DNA of 64,000 nucleotides from Fragilaria crotonensis (Eukaryota; Bacillariophyta; Fragilariophyceae; Fragilariales; Fragilariaceae): positions 19,042-83,041 of the forward strand of contig JAKSYS010000227.1 of assembly GCA_022925895.1 (NCBI GenBank). The letters are read 5' to 3'. Made by a program: the position numbers and the translations under genes. Below are positions 51,056-62,399 of the stretch, piece by piece. The notes beneath the pieces were generated by a model. It made no database searches. It had not been told where the DNA came from and saw only the letters and a list, made by a program, of their open reading frames with translations. The stretch's first letter is position 1. Each line of letters begins with the position of its first letter.

Positions 51056-51789
51056 GATCGATCAGTTGTTATGGCAGATTCGTGGCGTGGGAAGTGTGAA
51101 GTGCGAAGTGAAACATCATTACGTGCAGGTGTTCCTTCGATTGCAGTACTTATACTGAATACTAAGAGAACACATTAGTGCTACGTTGATCCTGATCGAC
51201 AGTGAGGGTGTCGGTGTATTTTAAATCCTGGACGGGTGGAGTATGAAGTCGTTTCCCGCTCGAAGCGTTTATGCAGCGTAACTGTACTCGCATTGCTTGT
51301 AGCGTAGGAGTACTGGTGTACTGGAATGACATGTATGATACATTTCAATTTGTACTGGAGTACTCCACAAGCGTAGAACAGCATTATTATCCGTAGCTAG
51401 TAGCGTATGTACTGTATGACACAGAAATGTATGACAATATGACCCATACCCAGCCTGAGCTCTTGTGTATGCATTATGCATACAAGGTTTTAGAGTTCAG
51501 ACAGTCCGAGAACGACGCATTCTGAGTGCACCGGTGCTCGTATTCCGAGTACCAGGTAGTCGTATGTCTTATGACATGTGACGATATTGCACATGTACGA
51601 CGTCTGTCGCTCGTGTGTCTTGCACTACCGTAGTCTACACGGCCTCTATTCTCTATACAGTACGCAATGCGACAGTTGCGGTATCTACCGGTAGTAGTAT
51701 CTTTTCCAGGGTTTTGAACGATGAAATCTCTCTCAACGCAACGCCATTATATAATCGTTTATCTGGTTTGTTTGAAAGAACTTTACAAC
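51056..51789. other. Divergent intergenic, GTAC-rich
   Basis: Bases ~51290-51700 carry GTACTGGTGTACTGGAATG, TGTATGACA words and the CTACCGGTAG palindrome at 51685-51694. No gene supported. Confidence 0.45.
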
Positions 51790-52404
51790 ATGTCTGTACT
51801 TTCTGATCTAGAGCTTGACGCTCGTTTGCAAGCGTTAGAATTACGCTTGGGGATAGCACCGAATACGGACAACAAGTTACCGGACGATGACAACAGCCAA
51901 CTCGATGTTGTCAATCGCTTGGAGAGGCTCGAACAACAATGGAAATCGTCGACCACAGCCACCTTCAATCGGGCAGGCGATGAATCAGACAAGCTCCTTG
52001 AAGAACTGCAGCCTGGTGCTGGCTTGACGTACCAGCAAGTTTTGTCCGGTCGATCTCAGGACTATCCAATGATTTATCGCCAGCAAATGGTTTTGGCGTC
52101 TCAGGATTCCTTACGACGCGACATGACCCATTTGGGCGATATTCTGAATCTCTTGCATATTTCTCAAAAATCTAGTCTCTCTGACATAACTCAGGCACCA
52201 ATTTTGAATGCGCCTGTCATAACGCTCGACGAGGAACGCCGCTTGGATTCCCTAAGAGTCAATACAGCCGATTGTCAAATCCAGGTGGGCGAGCTGGCCG
52301 ATCGTATGGATTCCCTCATCGTCACCTACCAAAAAGCTTTGATGGCACTTTCGAATCGCATGATTCAAATTGACGAAAAGCTGTGCCGATTAGGAAAGTT
52401 TTAG
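51790..52404 (+). CDS. Dynactin p24 subunit (DCTN3)-like protein
   Basis: 204 aa from the ATG at 51790; the frame is open 23 codons further but with an unlikely leader. The start LELDARLQALELRLGI resembles the conserved DCTN3 N-terminus (LEARLQALELRI), and the C-terminus TYQKALMALSNRMIQIDEKL resembles the family's TMLLSKQFVQWDELLCQL. The whole chain is predicted helical or coiled-coil, and length matches p24 (~186 aa). Dynactin p24 sits in the shoulder arm with p50 and p150 and assists dynein cargo transport. Sequence similarity is low in the middle, so the call rests on both ends and the fold. Confidence 0.6.
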   Translation: MSVLSDLELDARLQALELRLGIAPNTDNKLPDDDNSQLDVVNRLERLEQQWKSSTTATFNRAGDESDKLLEELQPGAGLTYQQVLSGRSQDYPMIYRQQMVLASQDSLRRDMTHLGDILNLLHISQKSSLSDITQAPILNAPVITLDEERRLDSLRVNTADCQIQVGELADRMDSLIVTYQKALMALSNRMIQIDEKLCRLGKF

Positions 52405-53046
52405 AGGTAGTTGGATTACAACACCACAGGAAGGAACAGATACAAAACGATTGTTTTGTTGGTTACCACGCATACCAGTATCAAGCTAGTGCAATGCTCT
52501 GTAGACAAACGCTTTGAGTAGAAATATTGATTACCGTGCTGGTAGGATGTACGAGGTACTTACGATACATCGTGGTCACGAATAGGGTCCATCTACGTGG
52601 ATTGGAGAATGGAGCAGATCGGTTCGACCTGCTTGGAAGTAGCTTGGAAGTACAAAGCCCAAATCATTGGGGTAGGAGTAAGAACACTGAGAGTTGCATC
52701 AGCTACGGTTGGTCGATTAGATGAGCGTGGCAAGTAGCAAGGGTTCATGCAAGAAAAGTCGCTACCGCAGTAGATAGTAGATGCAACAGTCAATAGTCCC
52801 TGCTCACTCAAGAACAGTTTTGGTTTCCTTTGCAGGTCCGGTAAATGACGGTCTGGCTATTGCCTGAAGAGAGTTAACACGCTTCTGGCTTCCAATCCTT
52901 GAACCGCTATGCATACACTGTTGCTACCGGTAGTTTACGATCCGCACCCGCAATCACGGAACTACCGGTACTTGTAGTGCTGGTATGGAAGCCTGCCCTG
53001 GATGAGAAACTCGGACTGGCGTATGCAATTGGTTTATCTTATGATC
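52405..53046. other. Intergenic, no supported gene
   Basis: CTACCGGTAG at 52924-52933 and ACTACCGGTA at 52961-52970; otherwise unremarkable. Ends at the TTA target site of the Harbinger element. Confidence 0.45.
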
Positions 53047-53303
53047 TTAGAGCATCTTTAAAGGGCGGTATCAAAAAAAATTCAAATGACCGGCCGGCGT
53101 GAAAGCTCCACGAGTTCACGAAGTGGCATCTTTAAAGGCTGACTTATCAAATTGAAAAGCGCGGGCGAGCTGGCCGGGCGTATCAAATATTTGATGTCGT
53201 ACCAAATCAGGCCTGATTTGATACGATACCAAATAATTTGATCTGGAGCAAATCCCATTAATCGTGTGTACTAGGAGTCGTACTCATCCCGACCGCCACC
53301 ACA

Positions 53304-54283
53304 ATGGATGACGAGAATGCGTTGTTGTTGACATCCACCACCACAGCAAGTAGTGATGCTGCAGCAACTTCGGCCAAGCCGCGTGGACCGGGCCACACGA
53401 ATGTTGAGGATGTCATTGTTGCGCGTGCCTTCATTGCTGCTTCGGAGAACGCAATTTCGGGAAATCATCAGAAAGGCAGAGTATTCAAGGATCACATGCA
53501 CGACATCTACGTGGATTTCATCAAGGAACACGTTGCAGCTGACAAGAAACTACTCATGCAGAGTTCGCACGCAACTCGTGAAGAGTACGTCAGGAAAGGT
53601 GTCGGCAGGTTATTCCCTAAACGTAGTGCAGACTCAATCTACACCCGATTCAAAAGTCAGATTGCTGCCGAGGTCATGAAGTTTATGGGTATTGTCGAGA
53701 CAACGAAGATGTGCAGTGGATGGAATGCGGATGACCATAAAGCTGCATGTCTGGAGTTATATAAGCAAAGGTACGGTCACCCGTTTGACTTCTATACATC
53801 CTATGAATACCTGAAGGACATGAATAAGTTTGCAAGTTACCGTACAAAAATTGATGAGGAGCAGCGCGGAGATGAAAGCAAGCGTCCGCTTGGGAAGAAG
53901 AAGTCTCGTCAGGCAGAAGCCGATGCTAAAATTGTGAAGGCAGTTGTTTCAGAAGTCTTTATAAAGCAAGAATCCGGAGGTGCTACGTCTGTGCTGACCA
54001 ACAACGAGGGTAGTGGTAATGGTGGAGGAATAGGAGACATAATGCAGAACATCAGTGAAGTTATTGCAAACGTTGGAACTGCCATGTTAGAGAATATGAA
54101 GGCAGAACAGGATATGCGTTTGATACAGTCACCGACACTCCTGATAGGAAGGCATTCGCTAAGGAACAATTGGCTTTGAGAATGGCCGAGACGCGTGGCA
54201 AGAGACGTCGCCTTGAGCTTGAGTACGACAACGACAACAATAAGCAAAATGAAGCAAGCAACAGCGTTAATAAGTACACGTAG
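53304..54283 (+). CDS. Harbinger ORF1: Myb/SANT-NAM-associated DNA-binding protein, frameshifted near its end
   Basis: Harbinger elements need a second protein that helps the transposase bind DNA and enter the nucleus. The 291-codon frame encodes a trihelix/SANT-like N-terminus (HMHDIYVDFIKEHV, RSADSIYTRFKSQIAAEVM), a NAM-associated segment (CSGWNADDHKAACLELY, YLKDMNKFASYRTK) and the typical RPLGKKKSR signature. The frame is lost at ~54119-54123; one T fewer in a T run explains it, after which KAFAKEQLALRMAETRGKRR continues in the next frame to the TAG at 54281-54283. Joined length would be ~326 aa. Confidence 0.75.
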
Positions 54284-54362
54284 TAGACGACGCACAATTA
54301 TTAGAGTGGCTTATCTGGTACCGCCGGCTTTAGTAACTACCACAAGCTACTCCTGGTTGATC

Positions 54363-55922
54363 TCATCCAGTATTGCGCCGCAATCGATGGTGCTCTTTTG
54401 CATCGTATAAGCATTCCCACCGACGCTGAACATATTGGAATCTCAAGGATTCAAGAATTGATGCATCCGCTACATCCTCATTGTGTCGACGCAATCTTTC
54501 ATCTGTATTGATTCCATACAAGTGCTTATGTAGCTCCATCTCCGCCACTCTTCTATTCACGTGCTCTTGTTCTGCTTCTTCAATTATTGTGGCATTGTCG
54601 TCAATAGTGGTATCATACAGATAAAAGGCATCGGATTCATCATCGCCACTTTCAATACGATTTGCAACCATCATATTGTGCAGTACAATGCAAGTATTGA
54701 CGACACTGCATATATCTGTAAGGTACCAAAACTCCATCTTCCTTACCAAGACGTGAAACTTCCTCTGAGTACACCAAACGCTCGCTCGATGTCTTTTCTT
54801 GCGCTTTCCTGCCATATAGCATACTTGGATGCCTTTCTTCCTACTGGCTCTTGAATTGTCTTCACAAATCGAGATAGTTCGGGATAGATACCGTCCACCA
54901 ACAGCCACAGTCGATGGAAAACCTGTTTGCCACCAATCTCGAATTCAAAGTCAACGTTGTTTGCAAAAGAACCATCGAGAAAGGTTTTCAAGAGACAACT
55001 GCGATCCCATATATTAATATCGTTAAGTGATCCTGGCCATCCAAAGGAATGATGCCAAAACCACAGATTGTAGTCTGCAAAGGCTTCAAGTACAATTGAT
55101 GGTTTCTTCGACTTTCCCGTCTGCGAGCCCTGCCATGCAACGGGACAGTTCTTCCAATATACGTGCATGCAATCGAGTGATCCGAGCATTCCTCGCACAC
55201 CGTGCTCAGCTTCATGCAGCGACGAAACTCTCCGGGCATCGGCTCGCGTCATCGCTCTTAAAAAAACACTTGTCAACTCTTCGTCTGAGGAAACAATATG
55301 GCAAACCTTGAGAAGAGACTGTCGTGCTGTTCCTTCACTCATCTGGAAGTAATCAAGGAAGGCACTCGGAGAGCACCCATACGCAATCTGTTTCAAAGCA
55401 ACCAAGATCTTGGCCATGGGGGCGATTCCGTATCGACCACTGACATCTTCTATCTCGGTGAAAATGAGTCGGACCGTGCGCATACGAGCATGATTTGTTC
55501 AGTCATTGTTTTGTAATCCGAAATACCCTCTCGAATTGCTTGTCATCAAAAATTGGTGTCGGAGAGAAATAATCCTCTTGAATTGCAAGCCTTGCCCGAT
55601 GATGTTGAAAGCGGGAAGAGCGACGACGTTTTGGTGGCAGGTTATCATCCTTGTCCTCGTCATGTTCTTCTGCTCCTCCTCTCTCAAGCCGTCGACGAAC
55701 TTTGCAAACAACTTCGACCACCTTTGCCACGGCATCCTCCAGGCCGTTCTCATTGTGCTCCTCTTGCTGCTCTTGCTGCTGATGATGGTAATAAGTAAGG
55801 AGCAGAGGAAGGAATGCAGATCCTACCAGCAGGAAGAATGCGGTGACATGATTTCCAATTGCAGGCATGATGTCAATGTAGTCTAGATTGGTGATATTGT
55901 ACTCAAAAGCAGGTGTCATCAT
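54363..55922 (-). pseudogene. Harbinger DDE transposase, three frameshifts
   Basis: Pieces in order: 55503-55922 (N-terminus, ends FERVFRITK), a short middle frame ~55460-55500 (MTEQIMLVCAR), 54743-55483 (catalytic core) and 54363-~54765 (tail). The DDE triad is intact: Asp in GSLDCMHVYWKNC, Asp in GWPGSLNDINIW and Glu in KDIERAFGVLRG. Each break is explained by one missing base in a run (A4, T4, then GG), after which the family sequence resumes at once. So the gene is either very recently broken or intact with sequencing errors. Its 3' end faces that of ORF1, 79 bases apart. Confidence 0.82.
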
Positions 55923-56128
55923 GTATCCGGATTTGGTGCTGTGATAAACCGACTCAAAAATGTATTTGCATTTCGCGCCTTTGAAGATGCCTATTCAGGA
56001 CAGTCGTTCCGAGGCAGCCAATCTTGAAAAATAACCGAGACGTTCAGAAGCCGTTACAAAAGATGAAATTTTCGTCACAATTATGTCATTTGATCAAGAA
56101 ATTCGCTTTGCCTTTAAAGATGCTCTTA

Positions 56129-56563
56129 TGATACATCTTATTATTCGTTCTTTCATACTGCTACTACAGTACTAGTAGTTGAGTTCGAGTACGGACGAAA
56201 CGGGATACCAGAGTCCACAGTACCATGGTATGCTAGTACAAGAGTACCGGTAGGGCAAAGGTGAGTACGTCTGCTGTTTGTCCGTTTGTCCAGTTTCGTC
56301 TATACTGTACAAAAATGTACCGGTACTCCCAGCATCCCATAATCCCGTATTCCCGTCCCAACAATGACCACTTTTTCTTTCATTTTGTTGGGAAGATGAA
56401 CGAGGCAGTCAGCTTGATTCTTTCATTTTCACACACATCATTTGCAGCACAGTGGTACAAGTGGTCAGGTCAATCCTTTCACTTCCCATCCGCTGCGCAC
56501 CGTCGTCCCGGCTGAAAGGTGACTACAGTCGTCAAGGGAGAGTAAGCTCGTATCTCCTCAAGA
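56129..56563. other. Intergenic, no supported gene
   Basis: GTAC-rich at ~56160-56260 (CAGTACTAGTAG, GAGTACCGGTAGGG). An 84-codon ORF at 56261-56515 is judged fortuitous. Presumed promoter of the DUF1989 gene. Confidence 0.4.
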
Positions 56564-57430
56564 ATGACATCGACACGACGTGATCTTGCCCGTTCCTCGA
56601 CGCCGATTCCTTGTTATAATGTCACAACACTACCAGACAAGAAGGGTGGCGATGAGCTTTACAGTAAATTAAGAACAGCTGTATCTGACGGCAAGGCGAC
56701 ACTCATTGAAGAGTTGGAAATTCCCGCTTGCGATGCCCGCTCGTGGAAGGTTCCCGCTGGACATTTGTGGAGGATCGTGTGCACCCAAGGACCACAAGTT
56801 GCCGACATGAATTGCTGGTCGCTGTCCAATCCCCAGGAACGATTCTATTCTTCCAAGACTCGCCAAATTCATGCCACGCATCTTCAGACAGGTGACCGTC
56901 TCTGGAGCAACATGCCATTTTTGAGACCCATGGCGACCATTGTGGAAGACACCATTGCATATGGGTATGATGAAGATGGTGCCGGCGTTCACGATGTGAT
57001 TGGAAGTCGATGCGACCCCTACACCAATTTTGCAATGACCGGGTGTAACGCTAACACGTGTTGCCACTCCAATCTCACGCGTCAAGCGTTCCGGGATGGT
57101 CTCAAAGAGGAAGATGTTCATGATGTATTGAATGTTTTCATGTGCACGGGATTTACGAAGGATACCCACCAATACTTTACGAAACCCTCACCTGTGGATG
57201 TTGGAGATTATATTGAATTCCTGGCCGAAATCGATTTGCTTGTCAGCGCGTCGACATGTCCACAGGGTGATGTAAGCTTGGCGTGCGGTGGTGGAGGAGA
57301 GCCTCAGACGTATCCACTCGGAGTTCAAGTGTACAAGCTCGAACGAGAGTGGCTCGAGTCGCATGGATGGTCTCCCAGTGAGGCGAATGGATACCGGGCA
57401 AACATGGATTGTGAAGGAACTAGCTGCTAG
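56564..57430 (+). CDS. DUF1989 / urea carboxylase-associated family protein
   Basis: 288 aa, intronless. The core matches DUF1989 proteins: VPAGHLWRIVCTQGPQVADM, LWSNMPFLRPMATIVEDT, HDVIGSRCDPYTN, CCHSNLTRQAF, VHDVLNVFMCTGF, SPVDVGDYIEFLAEIDLLV and STCPQGDVSLACGG. In bacteria and fungi the family lies next to urea carboxylase/allophanate hydrolase and guanidine or ethanolamine metabolism genes; the Cys and His residues suggest metal binding. No such neighbours exist here. No targeting peptide is visible, so it is probably cytosolic. The reaction is not known from this sequence. Confidence 0.88.
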   Translation: MTSTRRDLARSSTPIPCYNVTTLPDKKGGDELYSKLRTAVSDGKATLIEELEIPACDARSWKVPAGHLWRIVCTQGPQVADMNCWSLSNPQERFYSSKTRQIHATHLQTGDRLWSNMPFLRPMATIVEDTIAYGYDEDGAGVHDVIGSRCDPYTNFAMTGCNANTCCHSNLTRQAFRDGLKEEDVHDVLNVFMCTGFTKDTHQYFTKPSPVDVGDYIEFLAEIDLLVSASTCPQGDVSLACGGGGEPQTYPLGVQVYKLEREWLESHGWSPSEANGYRANMDCEGTSC

Positions 57431-57562
57431 CTCCACCCTGAGAAACATTAGAAATTCAATAAGGTCGGGTTTCTACTCAGTCGTACTTTTCGCCTTGTTG
57501 ATGTACTTCTTGAATTATGCTCCATGCCAGTGATACTGAGCAGACACCCAGTTGCAATAGTG

Positions 57563-57937
57563 TCAAATTGTCCGGGGGTGAAACGATGTTGGCCTAAGTG
57601 CTGTCAAGGTCAAGACGGTCGCCAACGCTACAATTCCCGGGATCAAGGGTCGGTATGCGAGTACCTTGCTTCTGACCAAAATAGCGGCAACAGCCGATAG
57701 AACTCCAAAGGTTCCGGCAAAGACGTTGTCATGTTCTACGACAAACGAGCTTAGAAAGACAAGTCCAAAGGCATCATCGTTGTAATCGACGAGTTTGTCA
57801 TCATCGTTCGCTTGTCCGCGCAAAACAGGATACCACTCTCGACGAATCGACAGAGGGGTGGAGGGCGTGAAGGCAATGGTTAGTCCAATGTAAGCACATG
57901 CAACCCACAGGAGGAAGAGTGATCGCAACGTCATCAT
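57563..57937 (-). CDS. Small plastid-targeted membrane protein, unknown function
   Basis: 124 aa. A signal peptide (LRSLFLLWVACAYIGLTIA) is followed by F-TPSTPLSIRR, a Phe-type plastid cleavage site. The mature part has an acidic stretch (ANDDDKLVDYNDDAFGLV) and two hydrophobic helices (FAGTFGVLSAVAAILV and PLIPGIVALATVLTLTAL). Likely a thylakoid or envelope protein. No family recognised. Confidence 0.6.
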   Translation of the reverse strand: MMTLRSLFLLWVACAYIGLTIAFTPSTPLSIRREWYPVLRGQANDDDKLVDYNDDAFGLVFLSSFVVEHDNVFAGTFGVLSAVAAILVRSKVLAYRPLIPGIVALATVLTLTALRPTSFHPRTI

Positions 57938-58038
57938 CTCTATACGATGCTGCCATGCTTTTGATGTTCCGTGAAACAGGAATCACTCTAGATTCCTCCC
58001 AGAAAAAATCCATGTGGATCTCAGGGGGGGATTGCGTC

Positions 58039-58541
58039 TGTTGAGAATCCCAGATATCGTGAGCGCGGTACCACAGTACTTGCTCTGGTTATGGGGTGAT
58101 AACTGCAGTTGTCAGGCCTTGACAAAATCAGCAAAGTAAAAGTTATGAGTTTAGGTTCTAACTAAACTCCTCTTCCAGGTTCCCTTCTCTGTCTCTCCAG
58201 AACCTTCCTCTGTCTTCTTCCTTCCTTGTGTCTCCTTCTTGTTCTTCCCAGTTCTTTTATAGTGGACTTCTGTCCAATCTCCTACATGTTTAATGATCTC
58301 CATTGACTTTCCATAGTTTTCGTCCTCCGATGGAATCTTGGTTTGTTGGACTCTTTGGAAATCCGTATCGCGATTAATTTCGAATTCTTTATCCCAGTTC
58401 AGTCGTGTGTTCAATTCCGAGTTCACGTCTGACTCGAATCTGACATTCCGTCCAAACGTCGAATCTCTCTCAGCTTCGCCAACGACAGTATTCACTGTCT
58501 CACCGGTACTGGACTTATCCAGTAGCCTACTATCCTCGACA
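58039..58541 (-). repeat. 3' LTR, 503 bp
   Basis: On minus it begins TGTCGAGG and ends CTCAACA (TG...CA). It differs from the other LTR by three length changes only: CG dinucleotide at ~58064, one T at ~58255, one T at ~58294. It contains the last ~129 codons of the pol frame. Confidence 0.9.
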
Positions 58542-61500
58542 TCCTCCCTCCAACAATCCAGGGTTCCATCTCGTATGTTCTTCGCGTGTTTCGTATGTAA
58601 TTTCTCAGGACAGTTCTTGTTCAATATGTCCGCTGCATTCTCTTCCGATCGAATAAACTGCACGTTCAAATAACCGTTATCTTCCAGTTCACGGATAAAA
58701 TGAGCACGTACATCGATATGCTTCGTTCTGGCTCCGACATGTTGATTCTTGACCAAATAGATAGCTCCAAGATTATCCTCGTACACTTTTCCCATATGAC
58801 GTTTCTCATCCGGTCTTCGTATGCCTTCGTCAAGTAACATCATGATAAACTTGTTCTCGCATGCACCTCTCGCCAAACTGATATACCGCTTCGGTACTCG
58901 ATAGTGTAACGACGTGTTGGGTCTTTGATTCCCAATGTACCAACGTTCCACCTAACGTATGCAGTCCCGAAGATATACTCTTGATTGTCCGTATTCTTGG
59001 CATAGTCGGAATCCACCATAGAAATAGGTCGTAGTTCCTTGGGTCTTCTGTACGTGAGTCCCTCGTACGGTCGTAGCTTGATATGACCGACCATTCTGTC
59101 CAATGCCTTCCAGTGATCCTCACCTGGGTCGATAGGTGCTGTGCCAGTTCTCGAGCTGCGTTGGCCAAATCCGGTGCCAGTTTCGTCGTTAAATACATGA
59201 TCTTTCCAACCATTGACCTGTAATCCGTCATATTAACCGTAGGTCCTTCGTTTTACTTAGGTACTTGTTCGGGTATCCGGGCGTGTCGTATGTCTTGACT
59301 TCTTGCCAGTAATCTTCTCGTAGGTTTCACGATTTCATCTTCAAGTTTGTTCATCTTCGCAATGATAATGACATTTCCGTTTTCGTCCACGCTCCAATCG
59401 TACCATACTCCTAAGTGCTTCTTCAACTTTCCGAGATCAGATATATTGAATCGTTCCTGCTTCGTCTTGAATTCTTCAATCGCCTTCTTCGATCCAACCA
59501 AAATTACGTCATCCACATGCACAACTGCCATCAGGGTCATATGCCCTTTCGTGTCTTTCCAGTAGTACATGCACGGATCAACCAGACTTTGAATCATATT
59601 CATGTGCTTCGTCAAGTACTTACGTAGTGTCTTCAAAAAGTCTTGGGACATCCACTCCTCCATACATAGGACGAGTCAGCATAATACAATAACGTCTCAA
59701 TTCGTCTTCCGTTATATATCCCAATTCAACAATACCTTCCGGCCACTCAGCAAATACTGGCTTGTCATCTTCAAGTTCCGCGTTTAAGAACGCTGCTTCA
59801 ATATCGATCATCTCAATCGTCCAACCTTCGTCTTGCCTGTACAGCGCGATAGTAATCGCGAGTCTGACCGTTGTATCCGTTGCAACAGGTGAAAATGACT
59901 CTGTAGTCAACACCAGGTACCATCACGTAGCCCTTCAGTACGATTCTGCTCTTGTACCGTAGTGTGCCGTCTTGTTCCTCTTGATCTTGAAAATCCACTT
60001 AACAGGTATCGGTTTTCGTCCGTTTAACTTGTCCCTTGGGAATTTCTTCCATGCGTCGCGTGATATGAAATTATTAATTTCGGACTTAGCAGACGGTATC
60101 CACTCTTGCTTCTTCGGTCCGGTCACAGCTGCACGAAATGTCTTAGGTTCGCCTGGGTCCGACGTAAGCATGGTATTAAATACCAGATGCGCAATTCGAG
60201 TTCTGCTTCTTGTACGCGTCCCGGGCTCGTCGTTTTCGATCACAACTGGACTCTCAATTCCAAGTTTTTTCAATTCTCTTTCCAATGGTGTTGTCCTCTG
60301 TTTTTGCTCTCTCGACCATTTCTTCGGCATTTTCGATGATTGTTTGTTCTGTAGGCAACTCCACGATTCGCTCTTCAACGCTGTCGCCTTCCTTTCGCAA
60401 TATGATGACGTCTTCGTCGTCATCGGAGTCAGAATCGAAAAGAATTGATGTTGGGGGCACGTCCATTTTCGTTTCGTTCTCGCGTGTACCTCGTCTTCTT
60501 TCGTTCTCTTGCTCAATCATCGACTCTATCCTCCCTGCTGAAGACATGGGAGTTTCAGCCGGTTGCAATGCAGTCATGGTCGCGATTTCCTCATCATACT
60601 CTGGAATGAGATGAATTTGGGAGTCAATTCTCTTCATCTGCCGCCAATTCAGCTTCCACCTCTTCCAGATCTTCGCCTAGGACCATCTGACGGTCAAAGG
60701 CCTCGGCCATTGTCAATCTGATGTCATTTTCAGCCTTTGTCAAGTCAGCCCATGCATGAATATCTCTTGTTTCAACAATTTTTCCACTGTAGGGATTGTA
60801 CATCCTGTACACATCTCTTGCATGGTTCTCAGCATAGCCAACCATGATCATCTTGGTGGCTTTCTCCTTGAACTTCCCCTCATTGTCCCTCTGTTTGTAA
60901 CATAGCCAATTCGGCCATATTCCACTGTGCTACCGTATATGGTGCACGGGGTACCGTAGAACAGTTCGTCTGGGGTACTGTACTGCGGGTATTGGGTAAT
61001 TCCCGAGTACCGCCGCAGTCTTCGTCGCTTCCGCCCATAGTTTTCCTGTAGAAATTTGGTCCATCCTGCAGACAGCATCATAGCCAGTGCTCTGTTGGCG
61101 TCTCGTGCAAACATGCGTTCAACAACCCGTTATGCTGTGGTGTGTGCGGTGCCGTATACTCCATCTTGATATTGTACTGTCCTTCGCACATCTTCTTTAA
61201 ATCCGAAATGTGTTCTCCGGCATTGTCGCATCGGACGTACTTCACTTCAATACCAGCCGCCTTCAATTTGTCCAGAAGTTCTTGTGCGCTTTATCCCACT
61301 CTTCTTAGCGCCAAAAGTCCCACGACTTTCTCGTTTTGTCGTCGACAATCTTGAACCAGTATCGTGATCCCGCAACCGTCTCGTTGTATGGACCACTCGT
61401 ATCCATATATAGGCGTTCGCCACGTTCTTCAGCCTCGGTCGTCGTGATCTTATTGGTTCGTTTCTGCGTAGCTTTTGCACGTGCACATCCATCGCACACA

Positions 61501-62399
61501 GCCCACTCTCCCGTAGGTTTGATACAAGCGTTTTAAGCAAGCTCCGAACCACTTTTTCCGTCGCATGTCCAAATTTTCGATGCGCCTCATTGATGTCCAT
61601 GGCTTCATTCTTCTCGTTCTCGATGGTTTCGTCGCCTCGTTTCGCAATTCCTTCGGCATTAAAAGCTTCTCTTTCAAACGAAACTCGTCGCGCTTTCAGA
61701 TAAGTCATCCCGTCTGTTTTTCAAATTTCATCGTGTCACCAGATGGGTTCTTGAGCTCAGATTCGTCTTTCCTGCTCACAAACTCGTTCCCATTCTCATT
61801 CAAACGTCCCACACTGATCAGGTTTCGAGCGAAGTCGGGGATAACCATCACTTCTCGCAAAATCATCCGTTTATTGGAGTGTTTTTGCTCCAAACATAGA
61901 TCTCCAATAGCTGTAGCTTTTAGGGTCTCATTGCTCCCAACTCTGACATGCTCTCCATCCAAAGTAGCCTTCAAATTAAACATGTTGTTGGTGGTCTTGG
62001 CAACATGAGTAGTGGCGCCCGAATCCATCAACCAGTTCTCAAACCATCTTCATCATGGTCAGCAACAAACTTAGTTTTGCTGGAATTCGCCATGAAAACT
62101 TCTTCGTCCCACTTCCAATTACTTAGGCCTCGCGGGGTGTCCATGCGGTATTCAGTCGTGTCGGATTCTTTTTCTTGTCTTTTTCGTCGTCGTTCCAGAA
62201 ATCGTCTTCGTCATCGTCGTCATTGTCTTCGTGATTGCTTTCGTCATCGCTCGTTTCGCACATATCAGCCCAACTCACGGGCTTTTCGATCCTTCGGAGA
62301 TCTTCTTCGAGTTCGGTGTCGTTCTTTTCAATCCCATCGTAGTATTGACCAATTAATTCTTCTTCCGGTTCCGATACGTCGAGGGCAATAATCGTCTCG
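58151..62399 (-). pseudogene. Copia pol: protease, integrase, RT and RNase H in multiple frames
   Basis: Approximate bounds. Seen from right to left: protease DSGATTH (62012-62032); GAG-preintegrase HRKFGHATEKVV and CDGCARAK (~61490-61620); integrase core Asp in YMDTSGPY, Asp in RCDNAGEH, then TPQHNG where one lost G shifts the frame before the ERMFARDAN continuation (~61100-61130); reverse transcriptase KSEINNFISRDAWK, IDIEAAFLNAELED and the active-site VHVDDVILVG (~59510-59530); RNase H LSSTEA, YEDNLGAIYLVKN and TKHIDVRAHFIRE (~58700-58900). At least six frame changes are needed, but every domain is present and catalytic residues are conserved. Confidence 0.85.
58542..58551 (-). promoter_or_regulatory. 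Polypurine tract of the retrotransposon
   Basis: Minus-strand GGAGGGAGGA lies directly before the TG of the 3' LTR, the expected site where plus-strand DNA synthesis is primed. Confidence 0.8.

Larger units (their letters stand above)
53050..56125. mobile_element. PIF/Harbinger DNA transposon, 3.08 kb
   Basis: Terminal inverted repeats GAGCATCTTTAAAGG begin at 53050 and end (inverted) at 56125, flanked on both sides by a TTA target duplication (53047-53049 and 56126-56128), diagnostic of PIF/Harbinger. A second, inner inverted pair, GGCATCTTTAAAGGC (53125-53139) and its counterpart GCCTTTGAAGATGCC (55977-55991), lies inside. Two convergent genes are present: a SANT/NAM-like DNA-binding protein on plus and a DDE transposase on minus. 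Both carry single-base frameshifts. Confidence 0.9.
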
